Shown here piece after piece: positions 26,674 through 34,013 of a stretch of 64,000 nucleotides of DNA. The position numbers and the translations under genes were made by a program. The number at the start of each line of letters is the position of its first letter. Within the stretch, counting starts at the first letter, position 1. The notes beneath the pieces are model-generated. The model worked only from the letters and a program-made list of their open reading frames with translations, was not told the origin of the DNA and did not search any database. Origin of the DNA: Lysobacteraceae bacterium. GTDB taxonomy: Bacteria; Pseudomonadota; Gammaproteobacteria; Xanthomonadales; Xanthomonadaceae. The stretch is taken from assembly GCA_023954075.1 (NCBI GenBank), contig JAMLIV010000005.1:41391-105390 (forward strand), given 5' to 3'.

Positions 26674-27750
26674 TCAGGCCGCCGCCTCTTCCGCCGCGCT
26701 GCGCCGCCGCGCCCGCACCGCGGCGTCGAGGCGTTCGAGCACGGCCACCGACTCCTCCCAGCCGATGCAGCCGTCGGTGATGCTCTGGCCGTAGGCGAGC
26801 GCGCGCCCGGGGATCACGTCCTGACGTCCGGCGACCAGGTGGCTTTCCACCATCACGCCCATGATGCGGCGCGCGCCCGCTTCCACCTGGCCGGCGATAT
26901 CGTCGATCACGCGCGGCTGGTTCTCGGGCTTCTTGCTGCTGTTGGCATGGCTGGCATCGATCATCAGGCGCGGCGACAGTCCGGCCTTTTCCAGCGCCGA
27001 GGCGGCCTCGGCCACGCTGGCCGCATCGAAATTGGGGGCTTTGCCGCCGCGCAGGATCACGTGACAGTCGGCGTTGCCCATCGTGGCGGCGATGGCGCTG
27101 CGCCCGTCCTTGGTGACGGCCAGGAAATGGTGCGGGTGCGCCGCCGCCTGCACCGCGTCCAGCGCGATGCGCACGTTGCCGTCTGTGCCGTTCTTGAAGC
27201 CGACCGGGCACGACAGGCCGGACACCATTTCGCGGTGCACCTGGCTTTCGGTGGTGCGCGCGCCGATCGCGCCCCAGGCCACCAGATCGGCGATGAACTG
27301 CGGCGTGGTCATGTCGAGGAACTCGGTGCCGGCCGGCAGGCCGAGCGCGCTGATGTCGCGCAGCAGCCGGCGCGCGATCACCAACCCTTCGTCGATGCGA
27401 CAGCTGCCGTCGATGTGCGGGTCGTTGATCAGGCCCTTCCAGCCCACCGTGGTGCGCGGCTTCTCGAAATAGACCCGCATCACGATCTCCAGCGTTCCGG
27501 TGAAACGCTCGCGCTCGCGCGCGAGGCGCTGCGCGTACTCCAGCGCCGCCGCAGGATCGTGGATCGAGCACGGCCCGATCACCACCGCAAGGCGATCATC
27601 GACACCGTGCAGGATGTCGTGCAGGACGCGGCGCGACTGGCGCACGGTGCGCGAGGACACCGCATCGCAAGGCACTTCGGCCATCAGTTCCGCGGGTGTG
27701 GGAAGGGCGCGGATTTCGCGGATGCGAAGATCGTCGGTGGGCTGGTTCAT
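26674..27750 (-). CDS. aroG: 3-deoxy-7-phosphoheptulonate (DAHP) synthase, class I
   Basis: Catalyses condensation of phosphoenolpyruvate and erythrose 4-phosphate, the first step of the shikimate pathway. The 358-residue product has the family motifs VIGPCSIHD, RVYFEKPRTTVGWKGLINDP, TEFLDMTTPQ, GARTTESQVHRE, GFKNGTDG and IDASHANSSK. These cover metal ligands (Cys of PCSIHD, His of SHAN) and PEP-binding residues. The ATG at 27750 starts MNQPTDDLRIREI, which matches class I N-termini. The frame remains open upstream through the leader region, but that stretch is a regulatory leader with an aromatic leader peptide and attenuator (27788-27923). End-product control is thus likely at transcription; which aromatic amino acid inhibits the enzyme cannot be told. 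Confidence 0.96.
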   Translation of the reverse strand: MNQPTDDLRIREIRALPTPAELMAEVPCDAVSSRTVRQSRRVLHDILHGVDDRLAVVIGPCSIHDPAAALEYAQRLARERERFTGTLEIVMRVYFEKPRTTVGWKGLINDPHIDGSCRIDEGLVIARRLLRDISALGLPAGTEFLDMTTPQFIADLVAWGAIGARTTESQVHREMVSGLSCPVGFKNGTDGNVRIALDAVQAAAHPHHFLAVTKDGRSAIAATMGNADCHVILRGGKAPNFDAASVAEAASALEKAGLSPRLMIDASHANSSKKPENQPRVIDDIAGQVEAGARRIMGVMVESHLVAGRQDVIPGRALAYGQSITDGCIGWEESVAVLERLDAAVRARRRSAAEEAAA

Positions 27751-27787
27751 CGGGATGCTCCTGGTTGGGTGCCAGGCCGGCGGCAAC

Positions 27788-27816
27788 AAAAAAGCCGCCA
27801 GGGGACTGGCGGCTTC
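27788..27816 (-). terminator. Attenuator terminator upstream of aroG
   Basis: Minus-strand hairpin with a 7-bp GC core (GCCGCCA / TGGCGGC, 6-nt loop) extended by AA/TT pairs and followed by six T residues, ending 38 bases before the aroG start. Its 5' arm and loop (plus-strand 27798-27810) can pair instead with a segment inside the leader ORF (plus 27865-27876, minus-strand CCAAGGGCTGGC). That gives the mutually exclusive antiterminator expected for ribosome-mediated attenuation. Confidence 0.88.
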
Positions 27817-27839
27817 GGGGGATTCGTTTGCGCGATGCT

Positions 27840-27923
27840 TCAGATCATGCGAACGCCACGCGGTGCCAGCCCTTGGGGCGAGCGGTAAAAAAAGTACCAA
27901 TAGCGGCGGGCGGGGGCGTTCAC
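27840..27923 (-). CDS. aroG leader peptide (aromatic attenuator)
   Basis: A 27-codon ORF starting GTG at 27923 and ending TGA at 27840. It encodes VNAPARRYWYFFYRSPQG followed by LAPRGVRMI. Six consecutive aromatic codons (Tyr-Trp-Tyr-Phe-Phe-Tyr) are strongly non-random. A ribosome stalling there for lack of charged tRNA-Phe, -Tyr or -Trp would leave the next segment (CCC CAA GGG CTG GCA) free to pair with the terminator's 5' arm, releasing aroG expression. No strong Shine-Dalgarno is seen before the GTG; a TATCAC at 17 bases from TTCCGT is a weak candidate promoter just upstream. The start codon is the least certain part. Confidence 0.85.
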   Translation of the reverse strand: MNAPARRYWYFFYRSPQGLAPRGVRMI

Positions 27924-27999
27924 GGCGACAGTGATAGCACATCGACGGCGCAAACGGAACCGGCTGCACCGAATTTCGCCGGTCGCGTAAACTCGCGCC

Positions 28000-28665
28000 A
28001 TGTCCGCCCACCGCCCCTCGCTGCAGCGCTATTTCCTCTCCGGCGTCATCACCCTGCTGCCGCTGTGGCTGACGGTGATCGTGTTCCGCTTCGTGTTCGT
28101 GCTGCTGTCCGACGTGAGCCGGCCCTGGATCACACCGCTGCTGGCGCGTCTGGCGGCGCAGTATCCGCTGACGCTGGGATGGATGGCCGCGCCCTGGGTA
28201 CAGACCGCGCTGGCGCTGGTCGCCACCCTCGCCGCCATCATCGCGGTCGGAGTGATGGCGCACCGCGTGCTGGGCCAGCGCCTGCTGCGCTGGTTCGAGG
28301 CCGTCGTCCACCGCATTCCGCTGGCAAACCTCATCTACGGCGCGGTGCGCAAGCTGATCGACATCCTCCAGACCCAGCCCGAGGGCGCGCAGCGCGTGGT
28401 GCTGATCGACTTCCCGCATCGCGACATGAAGGCCGTGGGCTTCGTCACGCGGATGCTGCGCGAGGAAGGCAGCGAACGCGAACTGGCGGCCGTCTACGTA
28501 CCGACCACGCCCAACCCGACCTCGGGCTATCTCGAAGTGGTGCCGGTGGAAAACCTCACCCCCACGGACTGGACCGTGGACCAGGCGATGAGCTTCATCA
28601 TCTCCGGCGGCGCGGTCAGCCCGGACAGCGTGCCGTTCACGCGCAGAGCGGACAGAACGCCGTAG
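28000..28665 (+). CDS. DUF502 family inner-membrane protein
   Basis: 221 residues with two transmembrane helices near the N-terminus (about 14-36 and 65-88) and a cytoplasmic C-terminal domain. Motifs NLIYGAVRKLIDIL, VVLIDFPHRDMKAVGFVT and VYVPTTPNPTSGYLEVVP are diagnostic of DUF502, a family widespread in proteobacteria and plants (COV-like) with no assigned biochemical function. It is divergent from aroG. A TAAACT at 27988-27993 ends 7 bases before the ATG and there is no ribosome-binding site, so the mRNA may be leaderless. Confidence 0.9.
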   Translation: MSAHRPSLQRYFLSGVITLLPLWLTVIVFRFVFVLLSDVSRPWITPLLARLAAQYPLTLGWMAAPWVQTALALVATLAAIIAVGVMAHRVLGQRLLRWFEAVVHRIPLANLIYGAVRKLIDILQTQPEGAQRVVLIDFPHRDMKAVGFVTRMLREEGSERELAAVYVPTTPNPTSGYLEVVPVENLTPTDWTVDQAMSFIISGGAVSPDSVPFTRRADRTP

Positions 28666-28728
28666 GTCTCCCGGATCAAGTCCTGGGCCGGCCCTACGCG
28701 GCCGACGCGGCGTGGCATCGAACATCCC

Positions 28729-28748
28729 GTCGGGGACGCATCCCCGAC
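28729..28748. repeat. REP-like inverted repeat
   Basis: GTCGGGGA-CGCA-TCCCCGAC, a perfect 8-bp stem, lies between the convergent DUF502 and S9D peptidase genes, flanked by cctacg-type short motifs. There is no T tract. It looks like a member of a dispersed extragenic palindromic family that can stop exonucleases or RNA polymerase from both sides. Confidence 0.55.
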
Positions 28749-28793
28749 CTACGGCACGTCCCCGCAACGTCAGAGGGGAGGTGTATCCATGAC

Positions 28794-31250
28794 CTACCTC
28801 GGCGCGGCGTTCTTCACGTAACGATCGAACCAGATGAGCATTTCCGCCACGAAGTGCTCGTTGGATTCGCGCGCGGCGTACCAGTGCGGCTCGAACGGCA
28901 GCATCACCAGGCGCGCGGTGCCGCCCAGACCGCGCACGGCCTGGAACAGGCGCGGCGACTGGGTTGGTTCGGTGCCGGGGTTGGCGTCATCGATGCCGTG
29001 CACGATCAGGATCGGCTCGTTGATCTTGTCGGCGTGGAAGAAGCTCGAGGCCTCGTCGTAGGCCTTGGGCGCAGCCCAGAACGAACGCCGCTCGTTCTGG
29101 AAACCGAACGGGGTCAGGGTCTTGTTGTAGCCGCCGCTCGAGGCCACGCCGGCGCGGAAAATGTCGGTGTGCGCCAGAAGGTTCGCCGCCATCAGCGCGC
29201 CGTGGCTGTGGCCGGTCACGCCGATGCGCTCGGGATCGGCCACGCCCAGCTCCACGGCCTTGGCAACGGCGGCCTCGGCATTGGCGACGAGCTGTTCGAG
29301 ATAGGTGTCGTAGGCGTTCTTCGGATCGCCGACGATCGGGAAGGCGGCGCTGTCGACGATGGCGTAGCCGGCCAGCAGCAGCAGGCGATAGCTCGACAGG
29401 CGGGTGAAGGTCTGTTCGGAACCGCGCACCTGTCCGGCCTGCGAGGGATCGGCGAAATCCATCGGATAGGCGTAGAGGATGGCCGGTACGCGCGTACCCT
29501 CGACGTAGCCGGGCGGGGTGTAGAGGGTGAAGGAAAGCGGCACGCCGTCCTTGCGGGTGTAGGTGACCAGGCGCTTCTTGATCTTGCGCACTTCCGGGGT
29601 CGGATCGGGGAAGTGCGTGATGGCTTCGGCCGAAGACGCGAACGCGGCTTCGCCGGCGGCGGCATCGGCCAGCGCGGCACCGAGCCTGCGGCGGAACGCG
29701 TTGGGCGGATCGATCGGTGACTCGTGCCAGGTCAGCAGGTCACCCGGTTCCGGGGCGAACCCGAGCAGGCGCTCGTAGGCATCCGGCGCGCTGCGGAACA
29801 GCCGCTCGGTCTTGCCGCTGCCGAGGTCATAGCGGTCCAGAAAGGGGCGATCGCCCTGCGGCGAGGCCCCCGATCCGGCCAGGAAAATCGCCCCGTCCTG
29901 CTCTCGCAGCACGCTGGCTCCGTTGGCCAGGGTGCGGCTCTGCGGATTGCCCGGATGGGCGTAGCGTTCGTCCATCGAGAGATCCCAGAGCACGCGGGCG
30001 GCGCTGCGCGGTTTGTCGACGTCCATCAGCGAAATCGTTAACCAGCGCCGGTTGGCGTCGTACTGGACGAGAAGGGCCTTCGAGCCGCGCTCGAACCAGT
30101 ACTGGCCGGCGTAGCGCTGCGCGGTGCGGGCGATTTCCACCGGTTTGCCGGTGAAGGGCGCGGCCCACATCAGCACCCGATCGCGCTCGGGCACGGTGTT
30201 TTTCCAGTCGCCGCCGTCGAGCGCCTCGGCATACACCAGGGTGGCGGGCGCATTGGCGCGCCATTCGAAACCGCGCGGTCCGGTCGGCACGCCGCGCACC
30301 GGTACGCTTTCGGCGGCGGGCAGCGTGGCGAGAGTGCGGCTGGTACCGGCATCCAGGTCCAGCACGGTCACCTCGTGCGCGAAGCGCTGCCAGGTCACGA
30401 CGTAGGAATAAGGCCGCGTGAGCACGTCGACCAGTACGTGCCGACCGTCCGGTGCCGCGCGCACCTCGCCCAGCACGGCCGGTTCGCCCACACGCCGCAC
30501 CGCACCGCTGCGCGCATCGACCACGGCCAGCTGCGCGCTGGCGTAGTAGTCGAACAGAGTTTCGTCCTCGGGGCTCGAAAGGGTATCGCGGGCCTCGTAG
30601 GTGCTGCTTTCGCCGCCGCCCTCGGTCGCGTCCTTGATCTCGGGGCCGGGCGGCACGGCGGCCTTCTGCGGTGCCGGCCCGGCGTTTTCGGGCACGGTCT
30701 TCACCAGCAGCGCATCGCGCGCGCCCAGCCACTGCAGCGCGCTTTCCAGGATCGGGTTGATGCGCACGCCGTCCACGCGCCGGGTGGAGCCGTCCTCGAC
30801 CTTGCCCAGCCAGAGTTCGACGCCCGCATCCGTGGTGTTGGCGAAGGCGAAACGCCGCCCGTCGGGCGACCAGAGCGGCCAGTCAGGGCAGGCGTTGGGC
30901 GGCAGGGCCACCGGGGTTTCCCGGCCCGTGGCCACGTTCACCAGGGAAAACCCTTCCAGGCAGGTACGGATGCCGTAGCCGCTGACCATGTCGTGGCGGG
31001 CGTGGATGCGCGGCTCCACGCGCACGCCGGCCAGCTTGAGATACGGCTCGGCCACGCGCGCGATCGAGGGGTACTGCCCCTGCTGCACGATCATCAGGGT
31101 GGTGCCGGTGGGATCGAGCTGCGGCACCGGCGGCAGCGGCGCGCGCATCACGCCCAGCAGCGGTTCGGGCGGCTGCTGGTACTGGGCCTGCGCTGCGGCG
31201 GCGGCCAGCGCGAGGAGCAGGACGGGGAGAACGCGCAACGTCGCTTGCAT
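28794..31250 (-). CDS. Exported prolyl-oligopeptidase-family peptidase (S9D, glutamyl endopeptidase-like)
   Basis: An 818-residue serine peptidase. The ATG at 31250 begins a signal peptide (LLLALAAAAAQAQ) and has GGAG upstream; an in-frame stretch of 24 codons further up has no signal. The N-terminal two-thirds form a beta-propeller (WSPDGRRFAFAN etc.), the C-terminal third an alpha/beta hydrolase with nucleophile GHSHG (about residue 681), an Asp in HGIDDANPGT and a His in FEPHWY. The early segment AEPYLKLAGVRVEPRIHA resembles the chloroplast glutamyl peptidase branch (S9D). It probably degrades small peptides in the periplasm. A second S9 peptidase of a different branch is at 49636-51693. 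Confidence 0.86.
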   Translation of the reverse strand: MQATLRVLPVLLLALAAAAAQAQYQQPPEPLLGVMRAPLPPVPQLDPTGTTLMIVQQGQYPSIARVAEPYLKLAGVRVEPRIHARHDMVSGYGIRTCLEGFSLVNVATGRETPVALPPNACPDWPLWSPDGRRFAFANTTDAGVELWLGKVEDGSTRRVDGVRINPILESALQWLGARDALLVKTVPENAGPAPQKAAVPPGPEIKDATEGGGESSTYEARDTLSSPEDETLFDYYASAQLAVVDARSGAVRRVGEPAVLGEVRAAPDGRHVLVDVLTRPYSYVVTWQRFAHEVTVLDLDAGTSRTLATLPAAESVPVRGVPTGPRGFEWRANAPATLVYAEALDGGDWKNTVPERDRVLMWAAPFTGKPVEIARTAQRYAGQYWFERGSKALLVQYDANRRWLTISLMDVDKPRSAARVLWDLSMDERYAHPGNPQSRTLANGASVLREQDGAIFLAGSGASPQGDRPFLDRYDLGSGKTERLFRSAPDAYERLLGFAPEPGDLLTWHESPIDPPNAFRRRLGAALADAAAGEAAFASSAEAITHFPDPTPEVRKIKKRLVTYTRKDGVPLSFTLYTPPGYVEGTRVPAILYAYPMDFADPSQAGQVRGSEQTFTRLSSYRLLLLAGYAIVDSAAFPIVGDPKNAYDTYLEQLVANAEAAVAKAVELGVADPERIGVTGHSHGALMAANLLAHTDIFRAGVASSGGYNKTLTPFGFQNERRSFWAAPKAYDEASSFFHADKINEPILIVHGIDDANPGTEPTQSPRLFQAVRGLGGTARLVMLPFEPHWYAARESNEHFVAEMLIWFDRYVKNAAPR

Positions 31251-31293
31251 GGTGGCTCCGGGCAGTGTTGGCCCGTAAAGCCTAGCGCAGCGT

Positions 31294-31320
31294 GACGCCT
31301 GGCGTACCGTGCCAGGCGTC
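31294..31320 (-). terminator. Hairpin after slyD
   Basis: A perfect 10-bp stem GACGCCTGGC / GCCAGGCGTC with a 7-nt loop starts 20 bases beyond the slyD stop, before the S9D peptidase gene. There is no U tract, so it may be a transcript-end stabiliser or a terminator of low efficiency. Confidence 0.5.
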
Positions 31321-31340
31321 ATTCCCCGGGCGCGACGGGA

Positions 31341-31820
31341 TCAGTGGGCGTGGCCGTCCGGACCGTGGGCGTGGCCGTGGGCGATTTCTTCCTCATTGGC
31401 ATCGCGCACGCCGCTGATTTCCGCCTCGAAGCGCAGGGTCTTGCCCGCCATCGGGTGGTTGAGGTCCACGTCCACCACGGACAGGCCGACCTTGAGCACG
31501 GTCAGCACGCGCGGCCCCTGCTCGGTCTGCACCATCAGGGCCTGGCCGGGGACGAGCTTCGCCTCGCCAAAGCGCTTCTTGGGCACGCGCTGGATCATGC
31601 CTTCGTCACGCTCCCCGTAGGCGTCGGACGGAGCCACGGTGACATCCACGCGATCACCGGCGGCCTTGCCTTCCAGCGCGCGCTCCAGGCCGGGGATGAT
31701 GTTGCCGGCGCCGAACAGGATCACCAGCGGATCGCGTCCCTGCGAAGATTCCACCTGGCTGCCGTCCATGTCGAAGACGGTGTAGTGGAAGGTGACGACC
31801 TTGTTCTTCTCGATGTTCAT
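31341..31820 (-). CDS. slyD: FKBP-type peptidyl-prolyl isomerase SlyD
   Basis: 159 residues. N-terminal half is the FKBP domain interrupted by the chaperone insert-in-flap domain (VAPSDAYGERDEGMIQRVPKKRF ... NHPMAGKTLRFEAEI), the layout of SlyD. The C-terminus is short and His-rich (HGHAHGPDGHAH), the metal-binding tail used for nickel delivery to hydrogenases and stress folding in E. coli. No hydrogenase genes are nearby, so folding assistance is the more probable role. A TATGCT box on the minus strand (plus 31849-31854) lies about 30 bases upstream. Confidence 0.94.
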   Translation of the reverse strand: MNIEKNKVVTFHYTVFDMDGSQVESSQGRDPLVILFGAGNIIPGLERALEGKAAGDRVDVTVAPSDAYGERDEGMIQRVPKKRFGEAKLVPGQALMVQTEQGPRVLTVLKVGLSVVDVDLNHPMAGKTLRFEAEISGVRDANEEEIAHGHAHGPDGHAH

Positions 31821-31936
31821 GGGACGGAAACAGGAAATTGGGCCGCGCAGCATAGCGGCTCGCAGGCACCAAGGCACGCGGAGTCGCGCCGTCGGCGCCA
31901 ATTGACAAGTTCGGCCGCACTGCCCACGGTATCGCC

Positions 31937-32434
31937 ATGGCCCGCGCACGCTCCCGCCCTGCCCTTGCAATCCTGCCGGTGTTCCTGACCCTGACCCTGG
32001 CCTTGGGCGGCTGCGGCGGCGGCGGCGCGACGCGCTCAGGTCCGACCACGGCGAACCAGACCGTCGCCAACGACGTGCTTTTCCGCGCCATCGGCCTGGT
32101 CGGCACGCCCTACCGCCACGGCGGCAACACGCCCGAAGGCGGCTTCGACTGCAGCGGCCTGGTCGGCTATGTGTACCGGGAAGCGGCGGGGCTGGGCCTG
32201 CCGCGCACGACGCAGGGCCTGTCCGAACACGCGGCGTCGCGGGTGGATCGCAAGCGGCTTCGCCCGGGCGACCTCGTCTTTTTCGGCAAGCGACGCGCCA
32301 GCCACGTGGGCATCTACGTGGGCGAAGGACGCTTCGTGCATGCGCCAAGCAGCGGCGGCACGGTGCGCATGGACGCACTCGACGGGCCGTACTGGCGCGA
32401 GAACTACCTGCAGGCGCGGCGGATCCTGCAGTGA
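31937..32434 (+). CDS. NlpC/P60-family lipoprotein endopeptidase
   Basis: 165 residues. A lipoprotein signal with lipobox LGGC (Cys26), a Gly-rich spacer, then an NlpC/P60 cysteine peptidase domain (about 45-165). The triad is visible: Cys72 in FDCSGLV, His123 in SHVGIYVG and His135 in FVHAPSSG. Such enzymes cut peptide stems of peptidoglycan, typically between D-iGlu and meso-DAP. Similar in design to E. coli Spr (MepS). A TTGACA at 31902-31907 lies upstream but without a convincing -10. Divergent from slyD. Confidence 0.93.
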   Translation: MARARSRPALAILPVFLTLTLALGGCGGGGATRSGPTTANQTVANDVLFRAIGLVGTPYRHGGNTPEGGFDCSGLVGYVYREAAGLGLPRTTQGLSEHAASRVDRKRLRPGDLVFFGKRRASHVGIYVGEGRFVHAPSSGGTVRMDALDGPYWRENYLQARRILQ

Positions 32435-32507
32435 GACGCTGATGCCGCAGCGCGCGAACCGCGCTCGGCCGCGATGGTAGATTGCCGGCATCCCACGGAC
32501 CTCCCGC

Positions 32508-33473
32508 ATGAACCTCCGCGACCTGCGCTACCTCGTTGCCCTGGCCGAACACCGCCATTTCGGCCGCGCCGCGGAGGCGAGCTTCGTCAGCCAGCCCACG
32601 CTCTCCACCCAGATCCGCAAGCTCGAGGACGAGCTGGGCGTCAGCCTGGTGGAACGCGCGCCGCGCCGGGTGATGCTGACGCCGGTCGGGCGCGAGATTG
32701 CCGAGCGCGCGCGGCGCATCCTGGCCGACGTGGACGAACTGCACCAGATCGCGCAGCGTTCCCAGGATCCGGATGCCGGCACGGTCCGCCTCGGTATCTT
32801 CCCGACCCTTGGTCCCTACCTGTTGCCGCACGTCGTCCCGCGGGTGCGCGAGCGGTTCCCGCGGCTGGAGCTGCTGCTGGTGGAGGAAAAGACCGAGGTC
32901 CTCCTGCGCCAGCTGCGCGAAGGACGCCTGGACGCGGCCATCCTCGCCCTGCCGGTGCGCGACGACCAGCTCGCAACCCGCTTCCTGTTCGAGGAGCCTT
33001 TCCTGCTTGCCGTGCCGCACGGACATCGGCTCGCGGAACACCGCTCCATCGTGCTTGACGACCTGCGCGAAGAAAGTCTGCTGCTGCTGGAGGACGGCCA
33101 CTGCCTGCGCGACCAGGCGCTGGATGTGTGCCGCCTGTCCGGGGCCGACGAAAAATCGGGATTCCGCGCGACCAGCCTGGAGACGCTGCGCCAGATGGTA
33201 GCCGCCGGCGTGGGCATCACCCTGCTGCCGCAGCTCGCCGTGACCGCGCCGGTGCCACCGTCGGCCGATATCGCCCTGGTGCCGTTTCGCGCCCCGCCGC
33301 CGCATCGCCGTATCGCCATGGTCTGGCGGCGCAGCACCGCGCGCGAGGGGCTCCTGCACAAGCTCGCCGACCTGTTCGCAGCCTTGCCGAGCGACCTCCT
33401 CGACCCCGCGCCGCCGCCGGCGATGTCGCGCCGGCAGGCTCCGCGCGCGCCGCGCGTGAAAGCCGGCGATTGA
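32508..33473 (+). CDS. oxyR: LysR-type hydrogen peroxide regulator OxyR
   Basis: 321 residues: N-terminal winged HTH (about 1-60, HFGRAAEASFVSQPTLSTQI) and a substrate-binding-type regulatory domain. The two redox cysteines fall at 199 and 208 (GHCLRDQALDVC), exactly as in E. coli OxyR. The sensor is therefore expected to form the intramolecular disulfide and activate peroxide defence genes. The tail after residue 300 is Pro/Arg-rich and variable. No catalase or alkyl-hydroperoxide reductase gene is in the window. Confidence 0.95.
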   Translation: MNLRDLRYLVALAEHRHFGRAAEASFVSQPTLSTQIRKLEDELGVSLVERAPRRVMLTPVGREIAERARRILADVDELHQIAQRSQDPDAGTVRLGIFPTLGPYLLPHVVPRVRERFPRLELLLVEEKTEVLLRQLREGRLDAAILALPVRDDQLATRFLFEEPFLLAVPHGHRLAEHRSIVLDDLREESLLLLEDGHCLRDQALDVCRLSGADEKSGFRATSLETLRQMVAAGVGITLLPQLAVTAPVPPSADIALVPFRAPPPHRRIAMVWRRSTAREGLLHKLADLFAALPSDLLDPAPPPAMSRRQAPRAPRVKAGD

Positions 33474-33528
33474 ATCCCGCCCCCAGCCGCGCTAGCCTGC
33501 ACCCATCGGACCACATTTCGACTTTCGC

Positions 33529-33558
33529 GAGGCGGCGCAACGGCGCCGCCTCTTCGTT
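33529..33558 (+). terminator. Intrinsic terminator after oxyR
   Basis: A perfect 10-bp stem GAGGCGGCGC / GCGCCGCCTC with a 4-nt AACG loop is followed by TTCGTT, 55 bases past the oxyR stop. A good intrinsic terminator candidate between oxyR and rnk. Confidence 0.72.
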
Positions 33559-33585
33559 CACGCCAGATTTGCGCCAGGAATACCC

Positions 33586-34005
33586 ATGCCAGCGGAACCG
33601 CAACCCTCCCTCACCATCAGCAGCCTGGACCTGGTGCGGCTGGAGCGTCTGCTGGAATCACCAGCGTACCGCGATTTGGACATCGCCCAGCGCCTGGGTG
33701 ACGAGCTGGTGCGTGCCAACGTGGTCGCGCCGGCAGACATGCCTGCCGATGTGGTCTCGATGAACTCCCGGGTCACCTGCGTGGAAGAAATCAGCGGCAA
33801 GGAGCACCACCTGACGCTGGTCTATCCGCCCGACGCCGACGCGGCCGCGGGCCGCGTTTCGGTGTTCGCGCCGATCGGCGCGGCACTGCTGGGCCTGTCG
33901 GTCGGCCAGAGCATCGACTGGACCGGCCCGGACGGCCGCCCGCTGCGCATCCGCGTCGCCACGATCTCCTACCAGCCGGAATCCTCCGGCGACCTTGCGC
34001 GCTGA
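33586..34005 (+). CDS. rnk: Nucleoside diphosphate kinase regulator Rnk
   Basis: 139 residues: an N-terminal coiled segment (about 1-45) and a GreA/GreB-like C-terminal FKBP-type domain (about 50-135, SRVTCVEEISGKEHHLTLVYP ... SVFAPIGAALLGL). This is Rnk: it binds RNA polymerase but has a short coiled coil without the acidic tip of Gre factors, so it does not stimulate cleavage. In E. coli and Pseudomonas Rnk affects nucleoside diphosphate kinase levels and exopolysaccharide. It ends 8 bases from the convergent ggpPS stop. Confidence 0.93.
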   Translation: MPAEPQPSLTISSLDLVRLERLLESPAYRDLDIAQRLGDELVRANVVAPADMPADVVSMNSRVTCVEEISGKEHHLTLVYPPDADAAAGRVSVFAPIGAALLGLSVGQSIDWTGPDGRPLRIRVATISYQPESSGDLAR

Positions 34006-34013
34006 GGAAGGCG

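Noticed and set aside
27751..28003. In-frame upstream extension of aroG (Cys/His/Arg-rich)
   Set aside because: Overlaps the leader peptide and terminator; family N-terminus begins at 27750 and the extension resembles no DAHP synthase.
28666..28793. Possible small RNA in the convergent gap
   Set aside because: Only a REP-like hairpin is seen; no promoter or T-tract terminator to define an RNA.
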